A stretch of DNA of 64,000 bases from Corinectria fuckeliana (taxonomy: Eukaryota; Ascomycota; Sordariomycetes; Hypocreales; Nectriaceae), in contig WPDH01000140.1 in NCBI GenBank assembly GCA_019137255.1, positions 62,001-126,000 of the forward strand, written 5' to 3'. The notes under the pieces were generated by a model. The model was not told where the DNA came from. It made no database searches and saw only the letters and a program-made list of their open reading frames with translations. Each line of letters opens with the position of its first letter. Within the stretch, counting starts at the first letter, position 1. A program made the translations under genes and the position numbers. Below are positions 12,253-25,738 of this stretch, piece by piece.

Positions 12253-12858
12253 ACGGTAGAGTTGATGTCGGGTTTCTCTCTTGTTTTTTTAGGTTTGCTG
12301 GCGGGTCTTCTAAGATTGGCCAAGCACCACCCGCAGTCAGATGATGACAACCTTTGCAGAAAGCTCCCAAATGTTTCGACGGGGATGGATAGGACAGGAA
12401 CTAGTCACAATGCTGGCAGAGAGAAGGATATTGACGACCGAGTCCGCAATGGGGGAGGGAAACAAGCAAAGGGGGGTGGGTAGTAGGTAGTAGGTGTTTG
12501 TAGATGCCGTAGATGTCAAATAACAGATCAGATGCCGGATGGGACTGTGATTGAGATTAGGGCAGGACCGGGGCAGGGCTGAGGGGGGTATATAGAAAAC
12601 GGACCGGAGACGCTGGGACGATGGCCCGTATGCTCCAGAGTTGGAGGTTTGGACATTGGAGATGCCCAGCGACGGCATCTAAGCTGGGTCTAAGCTGTTG
12701 GTAAGCTCCTGTTGCTGACGGCTGGGAGGGCAACTCACTGTTAAGCATTACGGGAGCGGAGCCAGAATGGGAAGGACAGGGAAAGAAAGCGTTTAGCTAG
12801 CTTGTGGGCGGAAGGGGAAAAGGAAGACAAGACGATGATGACGAGACGAGGCAATCGT

Positions 12859-12906
12859 GTGCCAGCGCCAGTGCCAGCGCCAGTGCCAGTGCCAGTGCCA
12901 GTGCCG
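12859..12906. repeat. Hexanucleotide (GCCAGT/GCCAGC) microsatellite
   Basis: About eight tandem hexamers alternating GCCAGC and GCCAGT, ending in GCCGGTACC. Intergenic, upstream of the Zn2Cys6 gene. Confidence 0.85.
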
Positions 12907-13989
12907 GTACCAATGCACTGCAAATGCTGCAAATGGCAAGGCCTGCTAGTAGGCCACCACCTCCCCAATGATTCGAAATGCACCCTAAACGATGGTTGCG
13001 TGCGCCTTGGCAGATGATGCATGGAACCCGTATTTCCTGGGACCGGGGGGGCTACCTGGGTCAAGTGGGATGGATGGCGCGTTGGGGCTGACAGGAGTAT
13101 TTGGCATCCATGGATGGATTTTCGACGCTTTTTCGACGGTGGATGACTCGGAGTGATGATGAGTGAGTGGGTGGTAGTCTAATGTAGCACCGACTGGTAG
13201 TTCACCAAGTCGGCATTCATCTAGGCGGATGGATGCGGGTAAAATCGGTACATGTGTGTATGTACGAAGTAGATATTTTCTTACCGGGGGGGGTACATAC
13301 GGTATCGCATCTTCTCGGAATAGTCTCCCAGTCAGTCAGTCAGTCCCCTTTGAACGCACAACCATGCAAGTGCGATTTGTCACAAAACTTCAAAATCACA
13401 ATAGCGACTCGACCATCCTCCATTCCTCCTACCCGGTCTCCATATTCTGCCTGCTTGTCTCAGGCCTCCATCCAAGCAACCGGCTAGATAGAGCGACGCC
13501 GACGTGATGCCCGAATAAGGTTGGCTCCATTCCCAGGGCCGTTGAGACTTGCTTTAGCCTCAGCCTGGCGCCCTGATCGCCCCTTGCCTCCCCTTTTGCG
13601 AGCGGTCCATCTGCGGCGCTGCTCCACCGACCAGAAAAGTGCCGCTCGGCGGCTGATGGGATGCTCACGCGCAAGCTTCCGAGTCCTAGCCCAGCGAGGC
13701 GACGGGGGCTGCGAATGGGGGCGGCGGACATGGTGGGAGCAGAAGTGGGCGAGGTGGGGGGAGAAGATTGATGGGACATGCGCTAGATCTGCACATGGGG
13801 ATTGCCTGACGGAAGATGCCGTCATGCCGTCTTGTCTCGGAGGATGCTGGGGAAGACGCAAAGACACACCGAGCCGTCATGTCTGAGCTTTGACTGATCC
13901 TAGTGAGCGACCGAGTTGTGAGAGTAGGTAGTAGATAGATTAGCCAAGTAGCTGATGGGGATTCGGAGATGCCGGTGGGGATGGATGGT

Positions 13990-14011
13990 GATGATGATGA
14001 TGATGATGATG
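13990..14011. repeat. GAT trinucleotide microsatellite
   Basis: About seven perfect GAT units in intergenic DNA, no coding context. Confidence 0.85.
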
Positions 14012-16160
14012 GTGGATGATTCCTAAGCCGGCACCAAGTGTCCGTCTCTTGGTGAGACCGCCCATCGACTTACACTAGCCTGACGAGGTTCTTAGATAGA
14101 ACACTGTCAACAAAAGGAACACCGGTAGCCGGGGTCTTCGCTTCTGCTTCACTTCGCTTCACCGCGGTTCTCCCATCCTCCCGGGTCTTCTCCTTCCATC
14201 CCGAATCATATCCAGTCCCACCCCTCCCTCCTCTCCCTCCCTCGCCGCCTTCTTCCAAATACTCAGCCATATCTGGGCCTAGACTGGCCTGTTTTAGCAG
14301 GCCCTGTCAGAACCTTTTTAAACCCCTCGTCCAGAAAAGCCATCCCAGACGGGTGGATAAAGCATGCAAGGTGTGCGTGCCGGGGTTGCAGTGGCGGGCA
14401 TTTTTTTTGGAACAGCCACCACCCACAACGTTCGATGGCCCGACCAACCAAAAACCGATCGCACAACACCCCATCCAGCCGGGGAACCTCTCTTCCTGGC
14501 CTCGCTTCCTACATACCTGCCTGGAGCTGACGTTGGCCAGACGGGGCAACACGGCTTAGATGAGATGAGATGGAGACAAAGACCCCCGGGGCTGACGCGA
14601 TGGGGTTGCAAGCCCGATGTGAGGTCATCGACGGCCACCGGGTTTCACGGTTGTAACTTGTCAGTTGCTGATTGCGGGCGGCTGCAGTCGTCCGTGTTAC
14701 CGTATGCTTCGTAGTCGTATCGAAGTCGCCGTCATCAAGTCCCCACGAGATATAAATAAACCTCCGCACAAAACAAGCACGTTGCCGCAACCCAATCCCA
14801 AAGAGTCCCAAACGCCCTCTCCCAATCGGGCTGCGTCTCCGGATTCACATGCCCCCCTCTCCCCCGCAGCGTCTGTTATCTAGACCACCATCTCCATCAT
14901 CTAATTACGAATCTAGGTCCCGAGTGCCATAAGCCATGACCCTGCGGTCGACCGCTTCGGCCGGGCCGTTGAGCATCTTCGGAGCCGAGACCCCCTGGCC
15001 CCATGACGACATGAGCCCTATGGAAGCCCTCTAGGAGAGTTTGTCAGCCTAGAGTCAGGATTAGCCACCACTAATGATTAGATTAGATTACTTACATTGT
15101 ACTGTACCTCCAACACAGGTGACCAGACTACCGGGCCGCTTGGGGAACCTTCGTAGGGAGGGTAAATGGACGGCTTACACACGATGAACTGTGCATTACG
15201 CAGCCACAACTCCCTGCAATCACGATTGAACAAATTCGGGCAGAGAAATGTCTCTGGCATGCATGAATATTCCAGCCGGCAAGGGTTTCTCACCCAGGAA
15301 CGCTCTGTGCGCTTGTGGCGCCACTATAAAAATAAATAAAATCCCTAGCCACCCTTGAACTGATTAGCCGCCCAGTCTGCAAAGATGGCGCGATGATCAG
15401 TGGCATCCCGGGATTCTGAATCCATGGAGGACGAGAACCTGTACCCACCAAGGAAGGCGTAACTAGACTTGATTGTTTTTCTCGTACAGATATACGAGCA
15501 GTGCAGAGCTCCACCGATAGCTTCACCCAGCTGGGGTTCATCGAGCGAGTCTTTTGGTGTCTTGCGCCCGCAGACGGGTAGAATTGACTCAAGCTGAGGA
15601 AGTGGGTGGTTTTGCTCCCCCACCGTAAAAAGGACAAAGTTGCCTTCGATTATTGTAACACTGAACCAAGAACCCAACCTGTATGAAGCTCATCGATGGT
15701 GAATGTATGCTCTCTGAGAACGTCCATTCCGACTTATCAGCAAGGTAGCTGTGTCCCGGAACTTGGTATCTAAACATGGGCCCCGGAAATGGGTCTTCCC
15801 CGCAACGGTTGCAGCTTTGAGTCATTCGGCGTTGATCCTGCTTGGGCTGCCAACAGTAACTTGAAGCCCAATTGTTCAACAATCGTCCATGATATAAACG
15901 GCCAAACGATTTCCTTGGTTTTCTTTGGGTTTATTTATCCTGTCTACTACACAATCAATGACCTATACAGCATGTTGGTTAGAGAACTGTGACGTTCCCA
16001 CGACTCAACCATCTCGCAGTGAGTCAACCCTCGCGACGATCTTCACCCGGCCCAAGACTACGACTTTGAACGAGACTCGGCGAAACCCCTACCAACGTGG
16101 TAATATTTTCATTTAGAAAGCAGGAAAGAAAAGCCACCACCACCGCCAGCCCCGGCTCGC

Positions 16161-17065
16161 ATGCTCAAAATAGCTGCCATGCCGCCAAACTACTGCCTCC
16201 TCCCGGGCATCTGGTCCGACATCCCCGCCGCCTCCGACCTATACATCCAGAGCTTCGACAACGAGCCGCTCCTCGACTACATGTTCCCCACTCGCCGCGC
16301 CGATATCGAGCCCTTTCGCACGTGGCTCGTTCGCCGCTTTCGGCTTCGGTACTGGACCTCGGGGTACGTTTTTACCATGGCCTTTGCGTGTGACGACGAC
16401 GACGACGACGAAGACGATGGCGTCGATGGTGGTTTAGATGAGGATGTGAAGGGTTCAGAGGAGAAGGAGAAGGCTCGACAAAGTCAACGACCAGGCCGAG
16501 CCGTAGGTTTTACCTGGTGGCACCGCCCCGTCGAGTCCCTGTCCTTCCGCGATCGCTGGCTCACCCCGTGTAAGTCTCTGCTCATTCCGACTTTCACATT
16601 CAACTTCGGCTTCAGCTTTCAGACCAACCCCCACACCAAACCCAGCATTCCCTCAAGCTTACCGTCTATACAGACGCCTGGCTCCGCCCCGTCATGTCCG
16701 CCCTCCTCACCCTCCACGCCCGCCTCTTCCCCATCCCGTCCATCGATGATCCGCACAGCCTGGGCATCTACGACCGCACCTTCGCCGCCCTCGAGCCGCA
16801 GATCCTGCACTCGCCGCGCCGGCGCGCAGCCTGGTATCTCTCCAGCGTCGGGGTCGACCCGTCCGTCCAGGGCCAAGGCGTCGGGGCTATGCTGATCCAG
16901 GATGGCCTTGCGCAGGCCGACCGCGCCGGCGTGGCAACTTGGCTCGTCGGGTTGCGCGGCCTGGAGAGCTACTATGATCGGTTCGGGTTCGTGGTAGTAG
17001 CGAGGGCCAATGTGGGCGAACTGAAGGACTGGGAAGGGGGTGCTGTTATGTTTCGGGGTGAGTGA
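16161..17065 (+). CDS. GNAT-family N-acetyltransferase
   Basis: Two exons (16161-16569, 16674-17065) with a 104-bp intron (GTAAGT...TACAG), joining in phase to give 266 aa; a second ATG six codons in is an equally possible start. The N-terminal part (PGIWSDIPAASDLYIQSFDN) is the usual first strand and helix of fungal GNAT proteins. Exon 2 carries the acetyl-CoA motif A (YLSSVGVDPSVQGQGVGAML, with the Q-x-x-G-x-G pyrophosphate loop) and motif B (WLVGLRGLESYYDRFGF). Acetyl-CoA binding is therefore well supported; the acceptor substrate is unknown. Unusual is a run of Asp/Glu residues (from about residue 76) inserted between the first strand block and the catalytic core. It is convergent with the ORP1-like gene. 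Confidence 0.82.
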
Positions 17066-18010
17066 TGGATGGCGGCATCGGAATGCCCTGGGTATCCTTC
17101 CTAGAATGCATGTTGAAGTTACGGAACAAGAATCTCCCAACTAGGTAGAAGCAATGCAGTGTGGATGAACTTGACTTTCTATGTTTCTTTAGGCTGAGTT
17201 AACCCCCAGCTTCGAGTCTGTTGTATCTGCATCTCGTCTTTTGCTTTTTCCTCTATTCTCTGAACCACCCACGATGCTGCACGTAACTCGCGAGCAACTC
17301 GGAGGTTATATCACCCCATTTAACACTCGCCACACACGGAAACTAGTGTATCGCACACGACAGATGTTTGTGTTTACGTCTACCAGCCACCTAGTCCCGG
17401 GAGCTCTAGTCCCCAAATCAAAACAATCCATACCAAACCGGGTTTATTCTCCTTTGCCGTTACTTCCGTGAAACCAAACCGGTCCGCCCATTTTGAGTCC
17501 TGCTCAACTCCGTATCACCTTGAGAGAACCGACCACCTTTCCCGTTTTAATCTCCATTTAGTTCATGATGCTACCATGCCTGTCGTGGTATGAACCCCTG
17601 AAATGCAAGAGACCCGATGGAAAACGAAAAAAGAAAGAAAAAAAACACCATAAGAAAAGACCGAAAGACAAGACCGCGCAAGAAGCAATCATTTAGTCAA
17701 GGAGCACCAAAGATAAAGCCCCCACAATGTTCCAGAGTGCGACGATGCTTGCATTAACACATCGTCCAGCCCTCCCCATCTTTACCGCCGTCCCAGTGCC
17801 TCGAGCGTTGCGTAAGATCATGGATCGAGAACAAGTCAACCTCCCAGAGCCCCCACAGTAAGCTGACTGCCGGTCCCGGAGATAAGATGAAGTGTTCGGT
17901 TTGGAGCCAGATCCTCTTTGCTATCGGTGCAACGGTTGCTAGTTCAAATGCAACTGTCATGCTGTCTCAGAAGCACTGTCATTTGTTGGCAGCCCCCACA
18001 CTTTTCTTTA
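17066..18010. other. Convergent 3' intergenic region (0.9 kb)
   Basis: Lies between the stop codons of the GNAT and ORP1-like genes. An A-rich purine tract near 17,620-17,645 is visible; no gene is supported. Confidence 0.6.
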
Positions 18011-21000
18011 TTAAGGGTCCTCCTGGATGTTGTGATGACCCTTGCCAAAACTGGCGGGGTTCCCTCGGTTGTCAATGTCAGATGCGTCGGGAGTTGCAAG
18101 CTCAGCCGGACGGCTCAGGCCAGGGCCAATGTAAGCTCGGAGGTCTCCTGTCACGCGCGTCGACAAACTGGTAGATGTAGTGACGTTTCCGTAAGCAAAG
18201 TTGGCTGGGTACGAACGAGCGACCGGTAGGGCGTGGCGACTGCTCATGTGCTGTTCAAACCCTCGCCAAGCACCTTCCGGAGCATCCATCTGATGCGGAA
18301 GGTCAGGTTGAGACTGGTTGCATCGAACAGAGGTAAAGGCGTATGAGGTTTCTGGGACTTGCGGCGGGCCGGTGATAAAGGGACCATGGTAATGCGGCTG
18401 GAGTTCAAGAGATTGTACAGGAGCAACGGCGTTGCCGAAACGGGTGTTTGGCTGTTGCTGGCCAAGGTGGGTTTCGCGATTGTGTAAGCCCGCCTGAGAG
18501 TTGTAAATCGGTTCCGCCGTTGGATATCGAGTCGACAATGAAAAGCTGTCCGGATCCGAGGCTTGACTAGCCATCAGTGTGAAGTCTCTTGCAGCACTTG
18601 GGTAGGCATTGAGAGGTGGGTTTGGAAGGTTGGGTGGTTTAGAGACGACCCCCCAAGGGTCGTCCGTCACCAAAATTGCCGACGCCTGTATCTGATAATC
18701 AACATCTAGTTCGTTCATTAAAGGGGCTTGAGGGTTCTGACTGTCATGTTCCGGATGACTGTTGCGTCGATCATCGGACTGTTCGTGGGCAACCTGGGAC
18801 TGAGGAGCATAGACTTGCGAGTCGCTCCGCTGGCGTCGATGGTAGCCGGGAGACGCCGGGAGACGTTCAGTGCCATCAGAATCTAGTGAGGTGCCAGGAG
18901 AGCGTGAAGCGTCTCTGGGGCTTCTGTAGTCGCACTTCTCCTCCTCGACAGGTTCAAGGGGAGAAGTATCCTTGGAGAAGGGAGACCCATCGTAGTCTCC
19001 CAGGGGGTCATCTTGGCCTCGCTGGGAGATGCCCTGCATCTCGGTGTCGTCGGAACCGCCACGCTGGACAATATTGGGTGAGTGAGTGGCTCGAAGGGTG
19101 TAGGCATCGAGAACTTCGGGGAGAAACTCGACAGGGGGGACGTCTCTGAGACTGCCCTCATGAATCTCGCGATGCAGCCGCTCGACAATGTCGAGGATGT
19201 CGTCGTGGGTCTTGCCCTCTCCGAGGCTGTGGATGATCCATCGAGGGAGAGGATCCGATCCATTCATCTCAACGAGTCGTCGCAGCTCACGCTTGCGGAT
19301 CGAGAAGGTCCAAGACCGAATGTGGATGCCTTCGATGTTGACTCCACCGCTGGTCTCGACTCCCTGGCTCCAAAAGATCATTCGGGCAATCTGCTCGTAG
19401 ACAAGGTCGATCTGGGTCCTGCTGAACTCGGGGCCTTTGCGGTAGCGAATGCGCTGATAATGCTTGCGACACATACAAACCCAGACTCGTTCAGGGATCC
19501 GGCGAGTGCAAACCTTGTTACGGCCAAAGATGTGAGAGATGACCTTGCGGGGGACAGATCCGGTGGTGCAGTTCTCGACTTGCATGCAAATATCACCGCC
19601 TCGAAGAGGAGTCCCAACCGCAAGACCAAATCGGCCGCATGTGTTGAGCAGACGAGGCTGGAAGTTGGATGACGAAGGGGTAGGGGGTGGAAGTACTATA
19701 GCGGCCATGGTCAGTTTGAGGCCAAATAAGAGACGGACCACGTACATTGGGGCCGAGCAGCAGGAGATCCATCCGTGCTAGTCCGGTCCTCGCCCATGGT
19801 CTCGACAGATCGCAGAGCAGGGTTGGCTGCGGGCGAGACATCAGTCCTGCTGGCCCGGGGACCTCTACTGGTACTTCGGCGTCCACGAGGCATCGTGTGA
19901 GGCAACGGTAGTACAGGCTCAAAGCTCTCGGGGGTTATTGGGGGCAAGTATGAAGGAGCGTGAGCAAAGGTTGAAGGCGAGGTCTGTGGAGGATTCGGTG
20001 CCGAGATGGTACGCTTGTGGGTGTGATCCAATGGATGCAGAACGCTGCTTCTGAGTGCAGAGTGACTAGTGACGCAAGAGAGTTAGCATATCTCGAGAGG
20101 CAGCTGTTTGCTTTATGTTCAAGCTTCGTGTTTGATGGTGGCTTTCAAAGAAGATGGTTTGAGATCAAGTCACACAAGACGGGTCGGCGACTGAAGGTTG
20201 TTGTCTTGTGGTTATTTGCAGGGGTGTTTTGGTTGTGGGGAGGAGAGAAGATATGGAAAAGGGTGTCGAGCCCTATCAATGACAGAGGGACGAGATGAAC
20301 AGTGATGCAAGGTCAAATGCCCATGCGGCCACCTATCCTAAGAGCACCTGACCGCCTTTGCCGTGGGCGAGCGCTTCCTCGTCAAGGTCAGTTGCCCAAA
20401 TCAATGAGCGACGGGGGCCATTCACTGATGTCATGCAAGCCTTGACAACTTTGACAGACACTTGATGACTTGGCAGGGCGTGTTGGAGCATGGAAGCACT
20501 GAAACAAGCTGCAGTGACCAGCAATGGCAGCGTCTAGAGCAATAAGGGAGGCAGTGGGTAGGGGATAAAAGGTAATGATTTGGTGCTCGCCCTGCGTATT
20601 CAATGATCGTAGGTCTTAGTCCACGCAGCTTACAATGAAGCAATGGCCTGTTTGAGTGGGAACAATAATAAAGAAAGGCATCTACACACCCTTGGTCCAC
20701 GGACAAGCGAGACCGCTTCCGTTTGATGGCCCTTGCATCCATTGTCGGGTCAAAGGGGCCACCTCGAGGCATAGCAAACGTTGCAACAGTGCCATGCGGA
20801 GGCAAAGGAGGGAGTCTCGGGGAAGGCTCCTGATGTTCCACGTACTCAGGGGTCGGTGTTAACTTGGGAAGCTGCTCGAGCTTCGACTCTAACATTGGCA
20901 TCTCTGCAGCCACAGAGCTAATCTGGTGGCTGCTGACTGTTGACATGGACGAGAATCGCGAGTGTCCGCCGGAAAACGTCGACGAGCAAAAGGACGAGAA

Positions 21001-21841
21001 GCTGCCGCGACTGTCTGAGACCCTGTGGCTTGGAGAGCTTGCGATCCCAGCAGGGAGGCCGGCGCCATGCTCGTTCCAGAGGCTTGACCTTTTATCATTG
21101 TCAGTATATATGATCGCTCAGGGGGCCCCCTGCTCAAAAGTGTGGAATCTGTGCTTCCGACGAGCTCAGCACACTTTTGCGAAGTTAGATGATACTGACC
21201 TTCTCGAGTCTAGCGGAGGACGGGTATCGCAGTAAGAGCTTAAGAAGTCAGCTTGGCTCACTCCTCGAGGCAGACGAAACTGCGATGAAGTTATCGTCTG
21301 CGGAGGCGCTTCTCTAACATACCTTCTCCTCGCCCAAGCATCTTGCTGCACGTCCGATGTGGAATGCATTCGTCTTTCAACGGGGTAAGCCCTGATCTGA
21401 TCATTTCCGCCATCACGACAGTACTCACCGAGCTGGCCGGGGGTTCGAGAAGGGGGTAGGAACACTCGGAGCAGCCATGGCCATGGAGGAATCCACCGAT
21501 GCCACGGATGTGTGCCGGGAGTGGCCTCCAGGCGTAGGTGGGCTGTGCATAGGCGTTGAGTCTATGTGCTCGCCTGGCGGGCGGTACGGGAAGGATGACC
21601 TTGAGAACTGCGGAGCAGCACCTCGCCCAAGAGAGTAGCCGCCAGCGTCCCAAGGCGTACGGACTCGGTTGTCCACGATCCCGCTCGCTTGCTTCGCAGG
21701 CATGCCCTCGGGGGAAGGCATTGGCAGTGATGTTGGCGCAGTAACGCTTCCTCGGATGGGCAAAGGCGTCGGCAAATCCCTTGAAACCTGTTCGTGAGGG
21801 CCCGGCCCCGTTGAGAGGTTGAGCATTGATGCGATATTCAT
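18011..21841 (-). CDS. ORP1-like fungal-specific protein, probable regulator
   Basis: Six exons on the minus strand (21841-21429, 21373-21323, 21238-21200, 21088-20690, 20050-19746, 19695-18011) give 963 aa in one phase-consistent frame. Introns are 55, 84, 111, 639 and 50 bp, most with a CTGAC/CTTAC branch motif. The N-terminal half is Ser/Pro-rich and disordered, with a basic patch (AIKRKRSRLS). The conserved core begins in exon 6 (CGRFGLAVGTPLRGGDIC) and includes HIFGRNKVCTRRIPERVWV followed by CRKHYQRIRYRK. I recognise this block from proteins annotated as ORP1-like in Sordariomycetes. The Cys/His pattern suggests a metal or nucleic-acid binding module, but the biochemistry is not established. 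The tail is long and disordered. The first intron uses an AAG acceptor and exons 2-3 are only 51 and 39 bp, so the 5' part is less certain than exons 5-6. Confidence 0.82.
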
Positions 21842-24800
21842 GGCGAAAGGACGATGACGTGTTACTTGTGGTATAAGTTGTGGATTAGAATAGCCAGGCT
21901 GGTGTGATCACCGAGCACTACAGCTGCAGCTGTCTTCAACCGGCTGAGAATATTTTGGGAAATTAGAAGTCGACAATACTATTACTGCATCAAGATACGA
22001 TGCCGATAGTTGGATAATTGGAGGGTGTAATTAGTGTAAATGATTATCGTCTCATGGCGACGGTAGCTGTATGTTCAATGTGTAATGTGAAGCCGTTCGG
22101 TTTCTGACCCAGTGGCAGTTACGGATTAGACTAGGCAGAGATCCAAGGTTGCCGGTGTAGTATGGGAGACGGTGGAGGAGCTCGGGGCGTCCCAGGCAAT
22201 GTGATAGGAAGAAGACAAGGGCGGTTATGCCAATCGAATGCTTTCCAAGGGATCCAAGGAGGCCGAATCGTCGCCTAATAGAACGAAATGCGGGAGAAGA
22301 CTCCTCCCTAGAGCTTGTGAGGCGAAAGCTGACGAAGTAGGGGATCTAGTAGTGGTGGATGGGTGTATCCGGCCCGTTTGATGGATGAGCTGAGTTGGTT
22401 GTCGGTCTCTCCGGGGGACACAGGGAAGTTTTGCTGGCTATGGCGAACAAGAATTCAGGCGACTCCAGGTCGTCGGTACCACACTGTATATCTGCGTCGG
22501 AAGAAAAGTCGATGGTTAATGTAGGACAGAATTCGGGTAGGACAGAAGCAAGTGACGAAGGGGAAGCCAAACGACCATCGACGAACTTGGGATGAAGGAT
22601 GGAAAAGGAAGAGATGAGACGAATCTGCCACGAAGAAGAAGCTAATCGCTGGACGACGCTATGACTGGGACTGACAACGCATGAAGGAGACGGTAGGGTT
22701 TGAAGACGGTAGTCGTTTAGGGTTGGGGTTGGGGTTAAAGGGGGGTTGAGGAGCTGAGGGCTGAAAGGGGGGTGGACCAAGTAGACAGGGTCCATCGCCA
22801 GCTGGGATCAGGGACAGGGTATTCCCAGCATGCAAATCCAGAGGTTAGAGCTGGCAAGGTGAAAGCGGCCTCTGCAACTTGTTGATAAATCGTAGTTAGG
22901 AAAACGGTATGGGGAAAGGGAGGCCAAAGGGTAAGCTCTGCAGCGGGAACCAGCAGCGTCATATAAGGCAAGGGGCAGGCCGGTTCTGGCCTTTGGGGGG
23001 GCACAGAGTACGATATCGGGTTGCATAATGCGAAAAGCTGCTCGCCGGCAGTCTTGGAGGAACGGAAACACCCCTGGCTGGTTAGCATGACGGGTCGCAG
23101 ATCATGGCGTTGAAGGCCCCGTCCGAACCATGATCTCCACAAGGGAATTTGGCCGGGCAGGGTCCAGGACAATGGGATTCATCATTCAGCGTTCTGGAGG
23201 GGGGTCAATCCCCGACAGGTTAAGCTAAAAGTTAGTTACCGCTCAGGCCTGGCTCGACAGATCAGAGCAGAGGAGGAGGTCCATTCCCACCCCCTTTGTC
23301 TAACGCTGCGACGCCGTGCCGCTGAAGGGGGAAGGGGAACGGGGGTCATCGAGGCGCAGCAGGCTGTCGATCTGCGAGCTGATACGTGCAATTGGGTGTG
23401 AAACATCTCCAGGGACTTGATCCGTTTGACGTCGCCTGGGCTTGGTAGACTGGGCGTGGACTTCAGCCGGGGTTGCAATCCAGGGATGCTGCCGTTCCTT
23501 GATCTCTGGAGCCCTTTCTCTAGAGTCTTTGTTCTGCCATGCATTCAACAGCGTACATACAAGCACTGCACTGCTGCCACCCAAGCACTGCAACGTAACC
23601 AGTCCCGCGATCGGCCCACCAACAGGCCCATGTGCTGGTCGACAGTTGGTCGGGACATGCCGAGGCCAGGCGATGGCAATGGCCCGCTCTGGCTGTAGGC
23701 GGGCGACGTTGCTGCGAGCAGGCCGGATGATCTAGGCTGAAAGAGATGGAAGAAGCCAGCGGGGAGCTGAAGCTGGAGGCTGGAGGCTGGGAGCCGGGAG
23801 CTGCAGGGTCAAGCTTCACCAGATGTCCGACGGCATCCCAGCGGCGGGCGGCTGTCTTTTGCGGCCGGGTGCGTTTTCCTCGCCTTCCCGTTGCATGCGC
23901 CCAATAGATGTCTGTGCCGGGCCAAATTGTGTACCGGTAATTCATCCGCCGCCGTCTACTTCGTACTTGATGGTAATCTTGTACCACCTGATTTCGAGCA
24001 TGTTCGAAGCACCCACCGTCCGTCTAGTTGGCTGCTGGGTAGACGAGGTGCCGCAGGTAAAAGCCAACGTTGTGCCCCCCTAGACTAGGCCCCCAAGCCC
24101 CCAACTCTCTTCCTCTACAGTACCTTGCTTGGTTCTAGTGGTGCCAAGTTGCATTTGAGGCTAGACCGTCCGGAAGCCGCAACGACTAGTCTAGGGCCTG
24201 GGGCAGCTGCTGAGCAAGATCTGGTGGGACGGCTTTAGGATGGTCGCAAGCTGCTCTGGGTGGCTTTAATTACCCGAAGACGATCGCGCCGTAACACACG
24301 CACACACCGTACCGTAACGTCAGTGTGGGCATGCTTGGGTCTAGGTGAAGCTCTAGTGGAGCGAGGGCTGAGCCGACAGAGGCGGGGCCGAAGCGCCCCA
24401 TGGTCTTGCCGGTACGTCAATGCCTCAATGCCCCTTCATCCATCTCCGACCTCTCGCGCCAGTTTGACAGTCAGGGCCAGGGACATGGGGGGAGGGCAAG
24501 GGCGAGGACGAGGGCGAGGAAACAGGGGACCAAGTCGTCGATCCAGGAGCAGACGCGCCGGGGTGGGACGGAGGGGGTCTGGGGGTCTCCACGATCATCA
24601 GAGACTCACAGACTCACACTCACAGCGGTGTTGAACAGTGAAAGCTTGCAATCGACCGAGTCGCAAGCGTCTCCCTACCAGGGTAGCTTGCCCCATGTTT
24701 CATGCGTGCGGTGTCGCAGGCCCAGGCCGGGGTGGTGATGCCGGAGTGCCGGCAGGGTTGCTGTGGGATGGACGCAGGGAACTTGGGCTTCGTAGGAGGG

Positions 24801-25690
24801 GAGTTTGCAACTGAAGGAAGAAGCTAAAGAAACGATCTCGGCCAAGCCAACGGGAGGCCACTAGCGATGGCGCAAGGGCGATTCATGCGTACGTTTGCGC
24901 TTGTAATGGGGACCTCGGAGCCGCGGTAGGGCCTGACGCGGGTGGCAGTAGCGGTAGGGCAGACAAGGAGATGGAGAGCTTCATCAGTCGTAGTCATGTG
25001 AAGCCGAGCCCTTCTTTGGGAGGATTTACTCAGAAGCCCGGGTACACAGAACGAGCGTAGAAGAGAAAGAACGGAACCGGTTCGGGAAAATCTCTCTCTC
25101 TCTCTCTCTATTTCTCATCGGCGGCAGGGTCGGCGGCGGCAGAAACGATCGCGGTAAACGAACTGTGGTGATGCGCGCGGAGACGAACAAGTCACAGGCG
25201 GGGGGCAAAAAATACGAGTGGTACATACAGTATACAGTACAGCAGTTCAGGTAAGACAAAGGACCAATACTACAAGGTAAGAAGGGCAAGTCAATTGTGT
25301 GGATGGAATGGAATCGATCGGACGACGATTCACCTTCCGTTCTCATCGCGAAGGCAAAGGAGGGCAAAAAGAAGCAAAACAGTACCTTGTACACAGAGAA
25401 GAAGACAAATGGAAGGAATAATTCTCCGAGACAGGCAAGGCACCCAACAAGCTCCCAAGCTCAAACATCCGGTCTGCCAGTTTCAAGCAAGGATAATAAT
25501 AAAAAAGATGGGACGGAAGAGCACCAGAACCACCACCAGCCTTCCATGGATTTTCGGAGGAGGGATAGATAAGCTAGTTAGGTAATCAATTCCCTGATGT
25601 ACACAGTACATATCCAATTCTGACTATCACAGCGCACCGACTCGCATCAGATCCGGGCGTCGGGCGTATGGCCTACTAAGTCGTCGTCGT

Positions 25691-25738
25691 CGTGTATCGT
25701 GTAACGTGTAACGTGTATCGTGTATCGTGTATCGTGTA
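25691..25738. repeat. CGTGTAT/ACGTGTA minisatellite
   Basis: Six or seven tandem 7-bp units that alternate between CGTGTAT and CGTGTAA. They are preceded by GTC triplets. Intergenic. Confidence 0.8.

Larger units (their letters stand above)
12253..16160. other. Intergenic region (3.9 kb), no firm gene
   Basis: Contains a hexanucleotide GCCAGT/GCCAGC array, a GAT array, GTCA repeats near 13,331 and a TATA-like GATATAAATAAA near 14,750. A minus-strand open frame of 110 codons (15,345-15,677) and a neighbouring one (15,589-15,882) read as fairly balanced protein, but without a recognised domain or a convincing spliced model, so I do not call them. Confidence 0.45.

Noticed and set aside
15078..15882. 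Cluster of minus-strand frames (e.g. 110 codons at 15,345-15,677) with balanced amino-acid composition
   Set aside because: No domain, no consistent splice path joining them, and no clear start; too weak to call a gene.
22718..22742. TTAGGGTTGGGGTTGGGGTTA as an interstitial telomere repeat
   Set aside because: Only one true TTAGGG unit; the others are TTGGGG. Too short to distinguish from chance.
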